Positions 37,573 through 46,632 of a stretch of 64,000 nucleotides of DNA are shown one piece after another (positions within the stretch are counted from its first letter, which is position 1; the number at the start of each line of letters is the position of its first letter). The notes below the pieces were generated by a model. That model did not search any database and was not told the DNA's origin. It worked only from the letters and a program-made list of their open reading frames with translations. The translations under genes and the position numbers were made by a program. This DNA comes from Puteibacter caeruleilacunae (GTDB lineage Bacteria > Bacteroidota > Bacteroidia > Bacteroidales > Prolixibacteraceae), in NCBI GenBank assembly GCA_005217565.1, contig SJCO01000013.1, forward strand, positions 1 through 64,000, written 5' to 3'.

Positions 37573-38874
37573 TTACTCAACAACGATTTTCCTAATTCTA
37601 TGATTCTCATTATCTGCCACGTAAATAGCACCGTCTTTTCCTACACAGATACCTGAAGGAGCATTAAACTTCGATTCTAAAGGCAGTCCATCCTGATAAC
37701 CAGCCTCTCCACGAATACCGGCAAAAGTTCTAATCTCGCGGGTCTTTGGATTCCATATTTCAATGGTATGGTTTCCGGTATCACACACATACACATTACC
37801 TTCATAATCAGTAGCGATCTGACGTGGATTTTTCAGATAATCTAAAGAGACAATCAACTCAGGATCAGATACTGTCTTTTCTTCTGAATTCCATTTTGCA
37901 CGATAAAATTTACCACGCTCAGCCTGATATCCTTCAGGAACCGTCATATACAGATATTCACCATCTTTTGAGAAAGCCAGGTAAACTACATAGTTTTCCC
38001 CCAGTGTTAGAAGATCCTTCTCCTCTCCAGTATTAGGATTAAACCATTTTACCATTGATTTCAAGTAGTGTGAACTCACTACGCTACCATCCACAGGATT
38101 CACTGCGACACAGTTACCAGTACGAGCATGCAAACGTTCTGTAGGATCGAACCATCCTTGTGAGCGAGTTAATGTAAATAAGTCGACACCCGCATTCCAG
38201 GAGTCGTTTGTACACCACAAGGTATCCTGAGTCATACTATATGCAATTGGACGTAAATTTCCCATTGCACCTCCACTTGTAAGCTTAGTGCTCACTTGTC
38301 CTTCACTCAACGAAACGTAACGAATAGCCTGATCACTTTCCCATGATTTATTGGCTTTACGCTCCAACATGAAAATGTTATTGTCATCATCAATGTCGAG
38401 GTAGTAAGGAAATTTAAATTTCGCATTCTCTAAATTTCCATCAACACGATCACCATTACCGTTTTCATCGGTCATACCAGCTACAGTCAGTACATTTTGC
38501 TGAAGCTTGTAGTTAAATGCTTTGTCGGTAATTACACTGTCGGCATGATTCATTACCACTTTGACATTTCCGGTACCTGCACGCACAGGCACAACAGCAT
38601 AAACGCGCGTATCGTTTACACCAATAACTTTGGCTTCATTACCGTTTACATAAACACTGATTAGCGATGTATCGCTACCAAAGTTTTCTCCTATTACCAC
38701 AAGTTGGGTTCCAACACCACCGCTGTCGGGAACAAAGGATGAAATTTCCACAGGTTTGTTTGGATCATATTCCGGAATTACCACATTTTCATCGGAACAT
38801 GACCACAACAATGTGAAAATGAAAATAGCGGATAGAGCACGCTTAAGGCCCCTCCTTAACCACATTTTTTCCAT
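37573..38874 (-). CDS. IPT/TIG plus NHL-repeat surface lipoprotein
   Basis: 433 residues with lipobox LLWSC (Cys 26). An IPT/TIG immunoglobulin-like domain (about 42-125: ISSFVPDSGGVGTQLVVIGENFG) is followed by NHL-type beta-propeller repeats (about 130-433), clearest in NPRQIATDYEGNVYVCDTGNHTIEIW and FNAPSGICVGKDGAIYVADNENHRIRKI. Such proteins are commonly the first gene of certain Sus-type loci and probably bind glycan outside the cell. It is the first gene behind the candidate activator-dependent promoter at 38914-38969, with susC 11 bp downstream. Catalytic activity is not evident. Confidence 0.88.
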   Translation of the reverse strand: MEKMWLRRGLKRALSAIFIFTLLWSCSDENVVIPEYDPNKPVEISSFVPDSGGVGTQLVVIGENFGSDTSLISVYVNGNEAKVIGVNDTRVYAVVPVRAGTGNVKVVMNHADSVITDKAFNYKLQQNVLTVAGMTDENGNGDRVDGNLENAKFKFPYYLDIDDDNNIFMLERKANKSWESDQAIRYVSLSEGQVSTKLTSGGAMGNLRPIAYSMTQDTLWCTNDSWNAGVDLFTLTRSQGWFDPTERLHARTGNCVAVNPVDGSVVSSHYLKSMVKWFNPNTGEEKDLLTLGENYVVYLAFSKDGEYLYMTVPEGYQAERGKFYRAKWNSEEKTVSDPELIVSLDYLKNPRQIATDYEGNVYVCDTGNHTIEIWNPKTREIRTFAGIRGEAGYQDGLPLESKFNAPSGICVGKDGAIYVADNENHRIRKIVVE

Positions 38875-38913
38875 TCTATTAAGTTTGTTAGGTTATAAAA
38901 AAAATTATCGCCC

Positions 38914-38969
38914 CAAACGTAATGTGTATTAAGGAAAGGCCTTTGGACCATTGTCCAATATCCTTGGAC
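38914..38969 (-). promoter_or_regulatory. PUL promoter: exact -7 box with GTCCAA repeats 21 bp apart
   Basis: On the minus strand TACGTTTG (38921-38914) matches TAnnTTTG exactly, 40 bp before the first operon gene. Upstream, GTCCAA occurs at 38969-38964 and 38948-38943, a 21-bp phase (two helical turns), with an inverted TTGGAC (38958-38953) between. The repeats fall at about -35 to -61 from the expected start, as for AraC-type activators. No good -33 box is present. The HTCS gene directly upstream encodes the likely activator. Confidence 0.6.
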
Positions 38970-39163
38970 TAAAATCCACACTCCTATGATTCAATCAATT
39001 GCAAGCCCCCATCTAAGTATTCAACATGAAATTCTGAAAAGGCAAGAGAAAGAAGTGAGGTCAAAATCTGCGAATTCAATCCCTAAGCTAATACACTGTA
39101 AAACCTGCGATACAGATTCGTGATCCGACACTAACCTAAGGCTCTTAAGGCTTGCATCACATT

Positions 39164-42100
39164 TTAAAACTTCTGCTTGATATATTCCGAAGGTGATACA
39201 CTAAACTGTTTCTTGAAACATCGTGAGAAATAAGCAGGATCACCAAAACCAACCTGACCGGCAATCTCACTTACATTAAACTGTCCCGATTCCATCAAGC
39301 GTACTGCTTCTTTCATCCTGATCGATTGAATAAACTGAGTAGCTGACATATCGGCAATCTCTTTTAGTTTCATGTAGAGTAACGAACGACTAACACCCAT
39401 TGCTGCAATAAATGCCTTAACATCGAATGAATCATCAGCCATATGGTCAACTACAGCTTTCATTGCACGCTCAATGAATTCTTCATCCTTATCAGAGTGT
39501 GTAACTTCCGTTAGGTTTATACCCATATCCTGCTCAAATTTACTCTTAACATTGCGCTTAAAAGTAACCAGGTTATTGAGGTGAGTAATCAGAATATCAC
39601 TATTGAAAGGCTTTTCAATATAAATGTCAGCGCCAAGACGTAATCCCTCCTGTTTGTCTTGTTCTTCAGCTTTAGCCGTTAGTAGAATCACTGGAATATG
39701 ACTAGTCTCGATATCCGTTTTAATCTTTCTACACAGTTCAAAACCATTCATTTCAGGCATCATCACATCAGAAATAACAATATCGGGCTTCTGCTGGATA
39801 ATCATCTTCCACCCTTGCAATCCATCATCAGCAGTAACAACATCATATTGTACCTGTAGTAACTGGATAAGATATATTTGTAAATCAAGGTTATCCTCTA
39901 CAATCAGTACTTTAGTTCGATTTCCTGAAACAACATTCTTTTCGTTCGTAAGAGTTGGTGCAATATGAGTTTCTTCCATATTGGTTGTCTCTATAACCGG
40001 AGCAAATTCCTCAGTCTGAAAATCAGTTTCTTGTACCGGAACAATCACCGAAAATCGACTGCCTTTGTTCTTCTCACTTTCAACACTAATGCTACCATGA
40101 TGAAGGGTAATAAGATTTTTGGTTAGCGCTAATCCTACACCTGATCCTATTAAATCATTCTCAAGAGATGAAACCTTGTAAAACCGATCGAATATTTTAG
40201 GTAGGTTATCTTTTTCAATTCCAATACCTGTATCCACTACCTCTATTTCAACGTGTGACACAGGATTGTCAATGGATTTAAACTTTACCTGGATAGTTCC
40301 TTCCGAAGAGGTAAATTTAAAAGCATTAGACAATAGGTTGGTAAGCACCACATCTAAGATCTCAGGATCGAACCATACTTTCGTTCCGTTTCCCTCTGAT
40401 ATATACTCAAAGTTGATTCGTTTACTTTTTGCGAATGATTCAAAGCGAGAAAAAACAGTATGCGTAAACTCATTACAGTCGAGCTGTCGTACTGCCAATT
40501 TAAACTCTCCTGCCTCAGCTTTATTGAAATCAAGCAGATGATTTACCAATGTCGTTAATCGGTGAACATTTCTAAGTACAAGAGCTGAAGTATCGGGAAT
40601 ATCCTGAGCTCGCACTTTATTTTGTGACAATCGTTTTATTGGATCAACAATTAAGCTAAGCGGTGTTTTAAATTCATGGGAAACATTAGCAAAGAATTCT
40701 GTTTTAAGATCATTTAGTTCTTTGATCTTCTTTTTCTCCATTCGCTCCATTTGCAAAACAGCCTTTGCCTTTTGCTTCTCTTTCTGGTAGAACAAGAAGA
40801 TAACAATCAAGATAATTAACACTAGTGCATATATAGCATATCCCCACGCACTTTCCCAGAAAGGAGGAAGTACAATAATGCGAATCGACTTCTCCTTACT
40901 ATTCCAAACACCAGGATTAGTACGAGCTTTAATCCGAAACAAGTATTTTCCTGGAGGAAGATGAGCATAGCTTGCCTTATTATACTTTCCTAGCTCAATC
41001 CATTGTTTATCCAATCCTTCCATAATACAAGCATATTCGATGCTTTCAGGAGATGTATAATCAATCGCCGCAAACTCAAAGGTTAACTCATTTTGATCAG
41101 GCTTAACAATTATCTCTTTAGTACGGTATATTGGTTTTTTCAATAATCCATCCTCACCATTAGGTAAAACTTTCTCATTGAACGAATATAGATTTACAAA
41201 CTGCAACTCAGGGAAAACAACACTATTCTTGATCTTCTTCGGATCAAAAGCTATCATACCATTTACAGTGCCAAAGTAAATTTTACCACTAGAATGGCGA
41301 TAACCTGAATGATAATTAAACTGGTTAATCGGTAAGCCATCGTCGTGAGTAAAATGACGAAAAGTATTGGTGTTCCGGTCAAAACATGTCATGCCCTTAT
41401 TTGAGCTAAGCCATAGTCTTTGTTGCTCATCCTCAACTACAGCATACACAGTATTATCAAGTAAACCATTTGATGTAGAATATTGAAGAAGCTTTTTATT
41501 TTTGTGATCGATACAAAATAATCCATCATCAAAAGTTCCAATCCAGACTAATTCATCATCAGTTTCAAACAAGGAAAGAATATGGGAAGGAAGGATATCT
41601 GTATTAAAACCATTTAACTCTAAGGGTTTAGTAGACATCGTTTTTTCATCAAACCGCAGGATTCCCTTTCCATCAACACCGACAATAACCCCCATGTTTT
41701 CTGTATTGATTATTGATCTGACATAAAGCCAACGGGTAGAATCATTAATATGGTAAAATTCCTTCTTTTTGATATTGCAAACAATCATTCCAGAGGGAGT
41801 GCCAATCAAAATAATGTCATTATTCAGCTGATATAGTGCTGATATTTTTAATGGAATAACTTGTTCTCCTTTAAGCGTTGATAAATCACGCAAATCTTTA
41901 ACATCATATCGATTTAAACCATTAAACCAGGCACCTACCCATAAGTAATCGTCCGAATCTTTTAATAATGCATGCACATTAAGTGCGATGGATGATCCTT
42001 GTTTTGATTTAAGATGTTTAAACTTTTTTGTACTTGTATTGAGGTAACTTACCCCACCATCCTCTGTTCCAATCCATAAGTTTCCCTTGTCATCCTCAAT

Positions 42101-43192
42101 AATATCACTTACAGCTTTTCCACTTAAACCTTGGGGAGCATCACCCGCCGTATAGTGCTCAAACGTATTACGATTTCGAGGCCACACATTAACACCTCCA
42201 AAGTAGGTTCCAACCCACATATTATAGTGCTTATCGAAATAGATGGAGTAAACCGAATTATCATTCAGACTGCTATCATCATAAAAATCCTGCTTTAAAT
42301 AAGTTACATTTCCAGATTCAGGATCATAGCAGTTAATTCCTTGCTCGGTACCCAAATATACTTGTCCCTCTGAATCAATTCCTATACATCGAATTACGTT
42401 GCTGCTTAAGCGACTAGTCTCAGGATAAGAATTTGTTGAAATATACGAGCGCTTAAAAGTTGCGTTATCATAAATCAATAATCCATGACTGCTAACAGCG
42501 AGATAGGTCCTATTATCTTTCCCTTCGGCATAATAATATCCTCCCTCGCGAGCATAAAAATCCCGCGGTTCGCGATGCAATACTTTCACTGTGTCAGTCA
42601 CCGGACAATCATTGAAAACTATTAATTCATTATCAGTTATAGTCCACCATCTTCCTTTTGAATCTTCAAATAAGTGATCTACTCTTCTCCCTTCTAGTCC
42701 ATACAACTTTATCGATTGAAAGCACTGATTTTCTAAATCATATTCAAATAAGTTTTTTTGGTTTAGCAAGAATAAGGTTGAATCCTGTCCTAAAAACAAA
42801 TAACCCGGCATTCCTTCAACATGCCTCTGTCCTTTCTGCCCTGCATCATAGTTATACAACTTTTGGTTTTCCTTATCATATCGTGCAATCTGACTATGAC
42901 CTCGCAACCAAATATCACCTTTTTTATCAGTAATAATCTGTGTCCCTTGCCAACGCCCCATCCTATTTACTGGATCATCTTTCGAGATTGATTCAAAAGA
43001 TTTACCATCAAATCGAGAGAATCCCTGAGGGGTACTAAACCACATAAATCCCTCTTTATCTTGGGTAATATCGAGAACAGTATTGAATATTAATCCATCA
43101 TTTGAAGTGTAATGTTTAAATGAGATGTTAGCCGCTAATTTTAGCGATACCACAGACATCCATAGCAATATGGGAAGTATCTTGTAGGACAT
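39164..43192 (-). CDS. Hybrid two-component system regulator (HTCS) of the SusCD locus
   Basis: 1342 residues. A signal peptide (MSYKILPILLWMSVVSLKLAAN) precedes a double Reg_prop beta-propeller sensor (recurring D-x-x-G-x-L/M-W-x-G-T) and a YYY domain. A membrane helix lies at about 780-800 (YAIYALVLIILIVIFLFY). The kinase has ANVSHEFKTPLSLIV (His about 837) and GSGVGLALTKNLI; the receiver has VLIVEDNLD, Asp in VISDVMMPEMNG (about 1138) and EKPF. The AraC HTH spans about 1237-1342 (FNVSEIAGQVGFGDPAYFSRCFKKQF). It senses an oligosaccharide in the periplasm and probably activates the SusCD operon directly downstream and perhaps the upstream glycosidase genes. It is separated from the operon by about 290 bp that carry the candidate operators. 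Confidence 0.95.
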   Translation of the reverse strand: MSYKILPILLWMSVVSLKLAANISFKHYTSNDGLIFNTVLDITQDKEGFMWFSTPQGFSRFDGKSFESISKDDPVNRMGRWQGTQIITDKKGDIWLRGHSQIARYDKENQKLYNYDAGQKGQRHVEGMPGYLFLGQDSTLFLLNQKNLFEYDLENQCFQSIKLYGLEGRRVDHLFEDSKGRWWTITDNELIVFNDCPVTDTVKVLHREPRDFYAREGGYYYAEGKDNRTYLAVSSHGLLIYDNATFKRSYISTNSYPETSRLSSNVIRCIGIDSEGQVYLGTEQGINCYDPESGNVTYLKQDFYDDSSLNDNSVYSIYFDKHYNMWVGTYFGGVNVWPRNRNTFEHYTAGDAPQGLSGKAVSDIIEDDKGNLWIGTEDGGVSYLNTSTKKFKHLKSKQGSSIALNVHALLKDSDDYLWVGAWFNGLNRYDVKDLRDLSTLKGEQVIPLKISALYQLNNDIILIGTPSGMIVCNIKKKEFYHINDSTRWLYVRSIINTENMGVIVGVDGKGILRFDEKTMSTKPLELNGFNTDILPSHILSLFETDDELVWIGTFDDGLFCIDHKNKKLLQYSTSNGLLDNTVYAVVEDEQQRLWLSSNKGMTCFDRNTNTFRHFTHDDGLPINQFNYHSGYRHSSGKIYFGTVNGMIAFDPKKIKNSVVFPELQFVNLYSFNEKVLPNGEDGLLKKPIYRTKEIIVKPDQNELTFEFAAIDYTSPESIEYACIMEGLDKQWIELGKYNKASYAHLPPGKYLFRIKARTNPGVWNSKEKSIRIIVLPPFWESAWGYAIYALVLIILIVIFLFYQKEKQKAKAVLQMERMEKKKIKELNDLKTEFFANVSHEFKTPLSLIVDPIKRLSQNKVRAQDIPDTSALVLRNVHRLTTLVNHLLDFNKAEAGEFKLAVRQLDCNEFTHTVFSRFESFAKSKRINFEYISEGNGTKVWFDPEILDVVLTNLLSNAFKFTSSEGTIQVKFKSIDNPVSHVEIEVVDTGIGIEKDNLPKIFDRFYKVSSLENDLIGSGVGLALTKNLITLHHGSISVESEKNKGSRFSVIVPVQETDFQTEEFAPVIETTNMEETHIAPTLTNEKNVVSGNRTKVLIVEDNLDLQIYLIQLLQVQYDVVTADDGLQGWKMIIQQKPDIVISDVMMPEMNGFELCRKIKTDIETSHIPVILLTAKAEEQDKQEGLRLGADIYIEKPFNSDILITHLNNLVTFKRNVKSKFEQDMGINLTEVTHSDKDEEFIERAMKAVVDHMADDSFDVKAFIAAMGVSRSLLYMKLKEIADMSATQFIQSIRMKEAVRLMESGQFNVSEIAGQVGFGDPAYFSRCFKKQFSVSPSEYIKQKF

Positions 43193-43311
43193 GTAATAAA
43201 TCTGCTTTGTTAGGTTAATGCTGGTAATTAGGTGTTCAAAGATAATAGATATAACCTATATGAAAGCATTGCAACTCAAAAAACTATAAAAGCAGATATT
43301 AATAGAAATAC

Positions 43312-43343
43312 AAAAAAAGGGGCTCCATTTCTGGAAAACCCCT
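43312..43343 (-). terminator. Terminator after the second GH172 gene
   Basis: On the minus strand AGGGG, an internal loop, TCCA-GAAA-TGGA, then CCCC form a bipartite hairpin followed by seven Ts. It begins 25 bp after the GH172 stop and precedes the HTCS gene. Confidence 0.7.
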
Positions 43344-43367
43344 CCTATTGTTTAGTACTTAGAGATG

Positions 43368-44645
43368 TTACTTTGTATATTGAAAAACCTTCTCTGTCAT
43401 TTTTGCAACACGCTCTTCGGCAGATTGTATTGCAGGCAGATTACTCTCTGGTTTATCAAGGTAGAAATAAGCGGTAGCCGATACATCATCCCTACGATAG
43501 AAAGTAGTAGAAACTCCATTAGGGAAATCATCATCTTCCAATTTTGGAGGATTCTCCATATCCAGATAACGCTTACTAGCATTCATGCCATCCTTTTCGA
43601 CATATGACCATAACACTTTTAGATCAGCACCGTTTTTACGCATCTCTCTTAGTCTTGCCCGAGGTGCATTACCCATTTGCTGAATGGTCACTTTACAATC
43701 CTTATGGAAGTACACAGGATCCTTGATGTGATAGCGGTAAAAGGCATAAATGTCATGGGCTTTATCTGACACCAATGAGCCTTGCACCATATTAGCAAAC
43801 TCATCTTGTCCCCAACCAGTACCAATATAATCCTCGGTACCTGTACCTGCAAGTGTTGGAAACTCTTTATCGCCATCAAGATAAATTTTTGCCTCACCTT
43901 CACCAAACCAGCTTCCCTTATATACAGGATCACCAATTACACCGATGTTGGTACCTAAGAAACGACCGCGTCCTTCAACACGAGGAAGAATCTGGAAGTC
44001 CTCACCAAGCTTGGTTCTCTCTTCGCGATTCCAATACGCATGGAAATACAGCACATCATCGGCCAATTTAGGCACCTTCACAAAGTCGACCTTGTAATAA
44101 AACATGATGATATCATCCGATTCATTTACAATTTCAATACGAGCCGCTGTACGATAAGGCATTGGGATAAAACAGTTATGTGAACGTCCCTCTGGTGAAG
44201 CAAATAGCTCACACTCAAATGGGCGCATCAAACCTAATCCAATACCAAAGAAATCAGAAAAAGGAACGGATACTGCTGGCTTTTTAGCATCATCCCAATA
44301 CATCTCAATCTTCACCTTGCGACGATTTTCAGCACTCCAAAGTGCAGAGTTAGCCGACCAGATCTTGGTAATTACACCTGCCCCCTTTTGATCGAAGATT
44401 ACTTTAGTTGTGTGAGCGTCAATTAAGGTATACGCATCACCTTTAGCCCCTTTGTTAGTCATTGCTCCTTTGCCTTTTTCGGCATTAGGATTCTCTGCAC
44501 TCGCCCATCTGGTTTCAACCCCTTCAGGTGCTGCTTTGTACAGTGTCTTCATATCCTCTAACGAATATGAGGGAGCTTCTGTTTTCTGTTGGCATGATGC
44601 AAAAGCAATCATACCGAGAGTGATTAAATAAAGAATGTGTCTCAT
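43368..44645 (-). CDS. GH172 (DUF2961) glycoside hydrolase, lipoprotein
   Basis: 425 residues with lipobox AFASC (Cys 18). DUF2961 signatures are WASAENPNAEKGKGAMTNKG, FGIGLGLMRPFECELF, GSWFGEGEAKIYLDGD and AGTGTEDYIGTGWG. Characterised members (GH172) are alpha-D-fructofuranosidases or difructose-anhydride enzymes, and exo-alpha-D-arabinofuranosidases. The two Glu residues of GEG and TED correspond by spacing to the reported catalytic pair, though with one extra residue between them here. It is encoded 108 bp after a second DUF2961 gene. Substrate cannot be assigned from sequence. Confidence 0.88.
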   Translation of the reverse strand: MRHILYLITLGMIAFASCQQKTEAPSYSLEDMKTLYKAAPEGVETRWASAENPNAEKGKGAMTNKGAKGDAYTLIDAHTTKVIFDQKGAGVITKIWSANSALWSAENRRKVKIEMYWDDAKKPAVSVPFSDFFGIGLGLMRPFECELFASPEGRSHNCFIPMPYRTAARIEIVNESDDIIMFYYKVDFVKVPKLADDVLYFHAYWNREERTKLGEDFQILPRVEGRGRFLGTNIGVIGDPVYKGSWFGEGEAKIYLDGDKEFPTLAGTGTEDYIGTGWGQDEFANMVQGSLVSDKAHDIYAFYRYHIKDPVYFHKDCKVTIQQMGNAPRARLREMRKNGADLKVLWSYVEKDGMNASKRYLDMENPPKLEDDDFPNGVSTTFYRRDDVSATAYFYLDKPESNLPAIQSAEERVAKMTEKVFQYTK

Positions 44646-44669
44646 GTTGATATGTGTTAGTTAATAAGA

Positions 44670-44699
44670 TTAGCAGAACACCAAAAAGCATTCTGCTAA
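44670..44699. promoter_or_regulatory. 9-bp inverted repeat between the two GH172 genes
   Basis: TTAGCAGAA (44670-44678) and TTCTGCTAA (44691-44699) are exact complements with a 12-nt spacer, inside the 108-bp intercistronic gap. On the transcript this would be a hairpin without a U-tract, so mRNA processing or stabilisation, or an operator, is more likely than a terminator. Confidence 0.45.
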
Positions 44700-44752
44700 A
44701 TCCATGTAGCAAAAATAATTATTTTGAGAAAACTAAATAATTATCCGCACAA

Positions 44753-46429
44753 CTATTTACTACGTAACACATCATCTTTTGTTTGAGCAACCTTTAATTT
44801 CACTCCTTCTTCATCAGCTTTAATGTTGCACGATGATTCAGGCACAGCATAAAAGAAGGTTGCAGGAGAGTAGTTTAAATGCGCTCTGAAAGGATGCCAG
44901 ATCTCCATAAAGAAATCGATAGATTCGATAAAAGGAATAGCATCTAATCCACGGTATCGGTTATTACTCGACATACCAATGGTTTTGTTTCCACCACCTG
45001 TAGGTTGCGATAAGAAAGGATAGGAATACACCTGAGGGCGGCACCAGGCATACGAGTAGTAATCTTCCGTACCTGTACCAAAGTGTGAAGGAAAATCCTC
45101 TCCGTCGACAAAGATCTTCTCATCACCTTCACCCCACCAATCAGGATGCGTATTAAAGATAGTAAGGTTATCCCCTACATATACACCTTTTCCTTTCACT
45201 GATACATAATTCTCATCAACACGAAACTTGGTATCAACATTTCTACGTTCCTTCCAGGTAGCATGGAAATACATCGATTGATCATTCCATTGCCATTCTT
45301 TAGTTTGAATCTTCAAATCGGCAATTTTGACCTCTTGATCACCAAAGTTCACGATTGAAACTTTTGCCTTCTTTTTGAAAGGCATGATCCAGCTAGCCTG
45401 CAGATTACCCTTAGTATCAGTCTCGATGTAGCGAGTTTTAGCAGCATTCAGCTTATATCCGAGTCCATAGAACTGTCCAACCGGACACCAAACGGTCTCG
45501 TTATTATCGAACTCTATCTTAAGTACTGTAGAGCGCAACGCTTGATCCATATCTTCTGCCTTAAGCTTCATCGATAAGTATTCAATGGCTTTTTCTCCTT
45601 TAATCGTAGTATTGAAGCTTTCACCTGCTTTTACTAACAAATTACTATAACGCTCATGATCTTGATCTTCCGAGAAGTTTGACGATTTAAGCAACTCATC
45701 ACCTATCGACTTCAATAGCTTCTTATTGTTATATGCCCAATCTTTTGTATAACTCTTCACCTTAGTCCCAGCTTCATACAATCGATAGTTGATCTGATAA
45801 TAGAATCCAGGCCATCCTTCACGATACTTCTGAAAACCATCAAAGGTAATTTTACAACCATTCTGAAAAGTAATAGGAAGAATTAGATTCTGTCCGCGCC
45901 AGTTATCATTTTCGGTCTTAGCAGGAGCATTAAAAGAGTATGGGAATCCAACCAAGCCGTTCCCCCCCACAAGGTTCTTAATATACATCTCAATCACAGG
46001 CACTTCATTACCATCGACATATACACGGTAGATACCTCCCATATTAGCACGACCACCAAGGGTATGCCACCAGCGTACAATGGCACCAGGACCATCAACA
46101 TCTAACAAAACATCCTCTTTACGTCCCTGAATTTCATCGGTACGAATAAAGTTTCCAAAATCATGATTTTCAAACCATCCTTTTCCCCAGTCGCGACCAT
46201 TCTTTTCGATATACTTTCCATCTTCGCCATTGGGAGTAACCGAAGCTCTCGAATAACTAGATGCCTGCTTACACACATATTGAGCAGAAGGCCACTGGGC
46301 CAATTGATCACGATTAACCATCTCATTCAATAAACTCTCCATTGTAATGACCTTCTCCTGTGCATAGGCATGGGAGAAAGCTGATCCGCTCACCAATACC
46401 GCTAAAATGATTAAGATTTTAATTCTCAT
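44753..46429 (-). CDS. GH172 (DUF2961) glycoside hydrolase, secreted
   Basis: 558 residues with a cleavable signal peptide (MRIKILIILAVLVSGSAFSHAYA). DUF2961 marks are DVDGPGAIVRWWHTLGG, GFPYSFNAPAK, DWWGEGDEKIFVDGEDFPS and HFGTGTEDYYSYAWC. The Glu of GEG (about 433) and the Glu of TED (about 454) are 21 residues apart, the spacing of the reported catalytic pair in GH172. It is larger than the neighbouring paralogue because of an insertion around residues 220-300. It is the likely first gene of a two-gene unit with the other GH172 gene, preceded by a 21-bp-phased TGCACTCA repeat at 46563-46591. Substrate unknown; fructosides or D-arabinofuranosides are precedents. Confidence 0.9.
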   Translation of the reverse strand: MRIKILIILAVLVSGSAFSHAYAQEKVITMESLLNEMVNRDQLAQWPSAQYVCKQASSYSRASVTPNGEDGKYIEKNGRDWGKGWFENHDFGNFIRTDEIQGRKEDVLLDVDGPGAIVRWWHTLGGRANMGGIYRVYVDGNEVPVIEMYIKNLVGGNGLVGFPYSFNAPAKTENDNWRGQNLILPITFQNGCKITFDGFQKYREGWPGFYYQINYRLYEAGTKVKSYTKDWAYNNKKLLKSIGDELLKSSNFSEDQDHERYSNLLVKAGESFNTTIKGEKAIEYLSMKLKAEDMDQALRSTVLKIEFDNNETVWCPVGQFYGLGYKLNAAKTRYIETDTKGNLQASWIMPFKKKAKVSIVNFGDQEVKIADLKIQTKEWQWNDQSMYFHATWKERRNVDTKFRVDENYVSVKGKGVYVGDNLTIFNTHPDWWGEGDEKIFVDGEDFPSHFGTGTEDYYSYAWCRPQVYSYPFLSQPTGGGNKTIGMSSNNRYRGLDAIPFIESIDFFMEIWHPFRAHLNYSPATFFYAVPESSCNIKADEEGVKLKVAQTKDDVLRSK

Positions 46430-46562
46430 AAGTCTCTTTTTTTTGATTAAATGATTTTCAGTTTTATGGATTATTAGATCTATATTGCATAGGTCGATAC
46501 TTCAATCCATTACTCTTCTGCTTTATCGCTTTAGCGAAACTATATAAATCAAAAATCAAGGT

Positions 46563-46591
46563 CGTACTCATCTGATTAAATCATGCACTCA
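46563..46591. promoter_or_regulatory. 21-bp-phased direct repeat upstream of the GH172 gene
   Basis: CGTACTCA (46563-46570) and TGCACTCA (46584-46591) are 21 bp apart. The pattern, including TCAT after the first copy and TCA before the second, matches the pair at 49188-49216. It lies 134-162 bp upstream of the start codon. A probable AraC/HTCS operator, by phase and recurrence. Confidence 0.5.
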
Positions 46592-46595
46592 AATG

Positions 46596-46624
46596 TTCAA
46601 CCCACTATATACTAGCGGGTTGAA
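46596..46624. repeat. 8-bp inverted repeat after the GH36-like gene
   Basis: TTCAACCC (46596-46603) and GGGTTGAA (46617-46624) are exact complements with a 13-nt loop, 9 bp beyond the stop of the GH36-like gene on the minus strand. No U-tract follows, so it may protect the mRNA 3' end rather than terminate. Confidence 0.45.
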
Positions 46625-46632
46625 ACAACACA

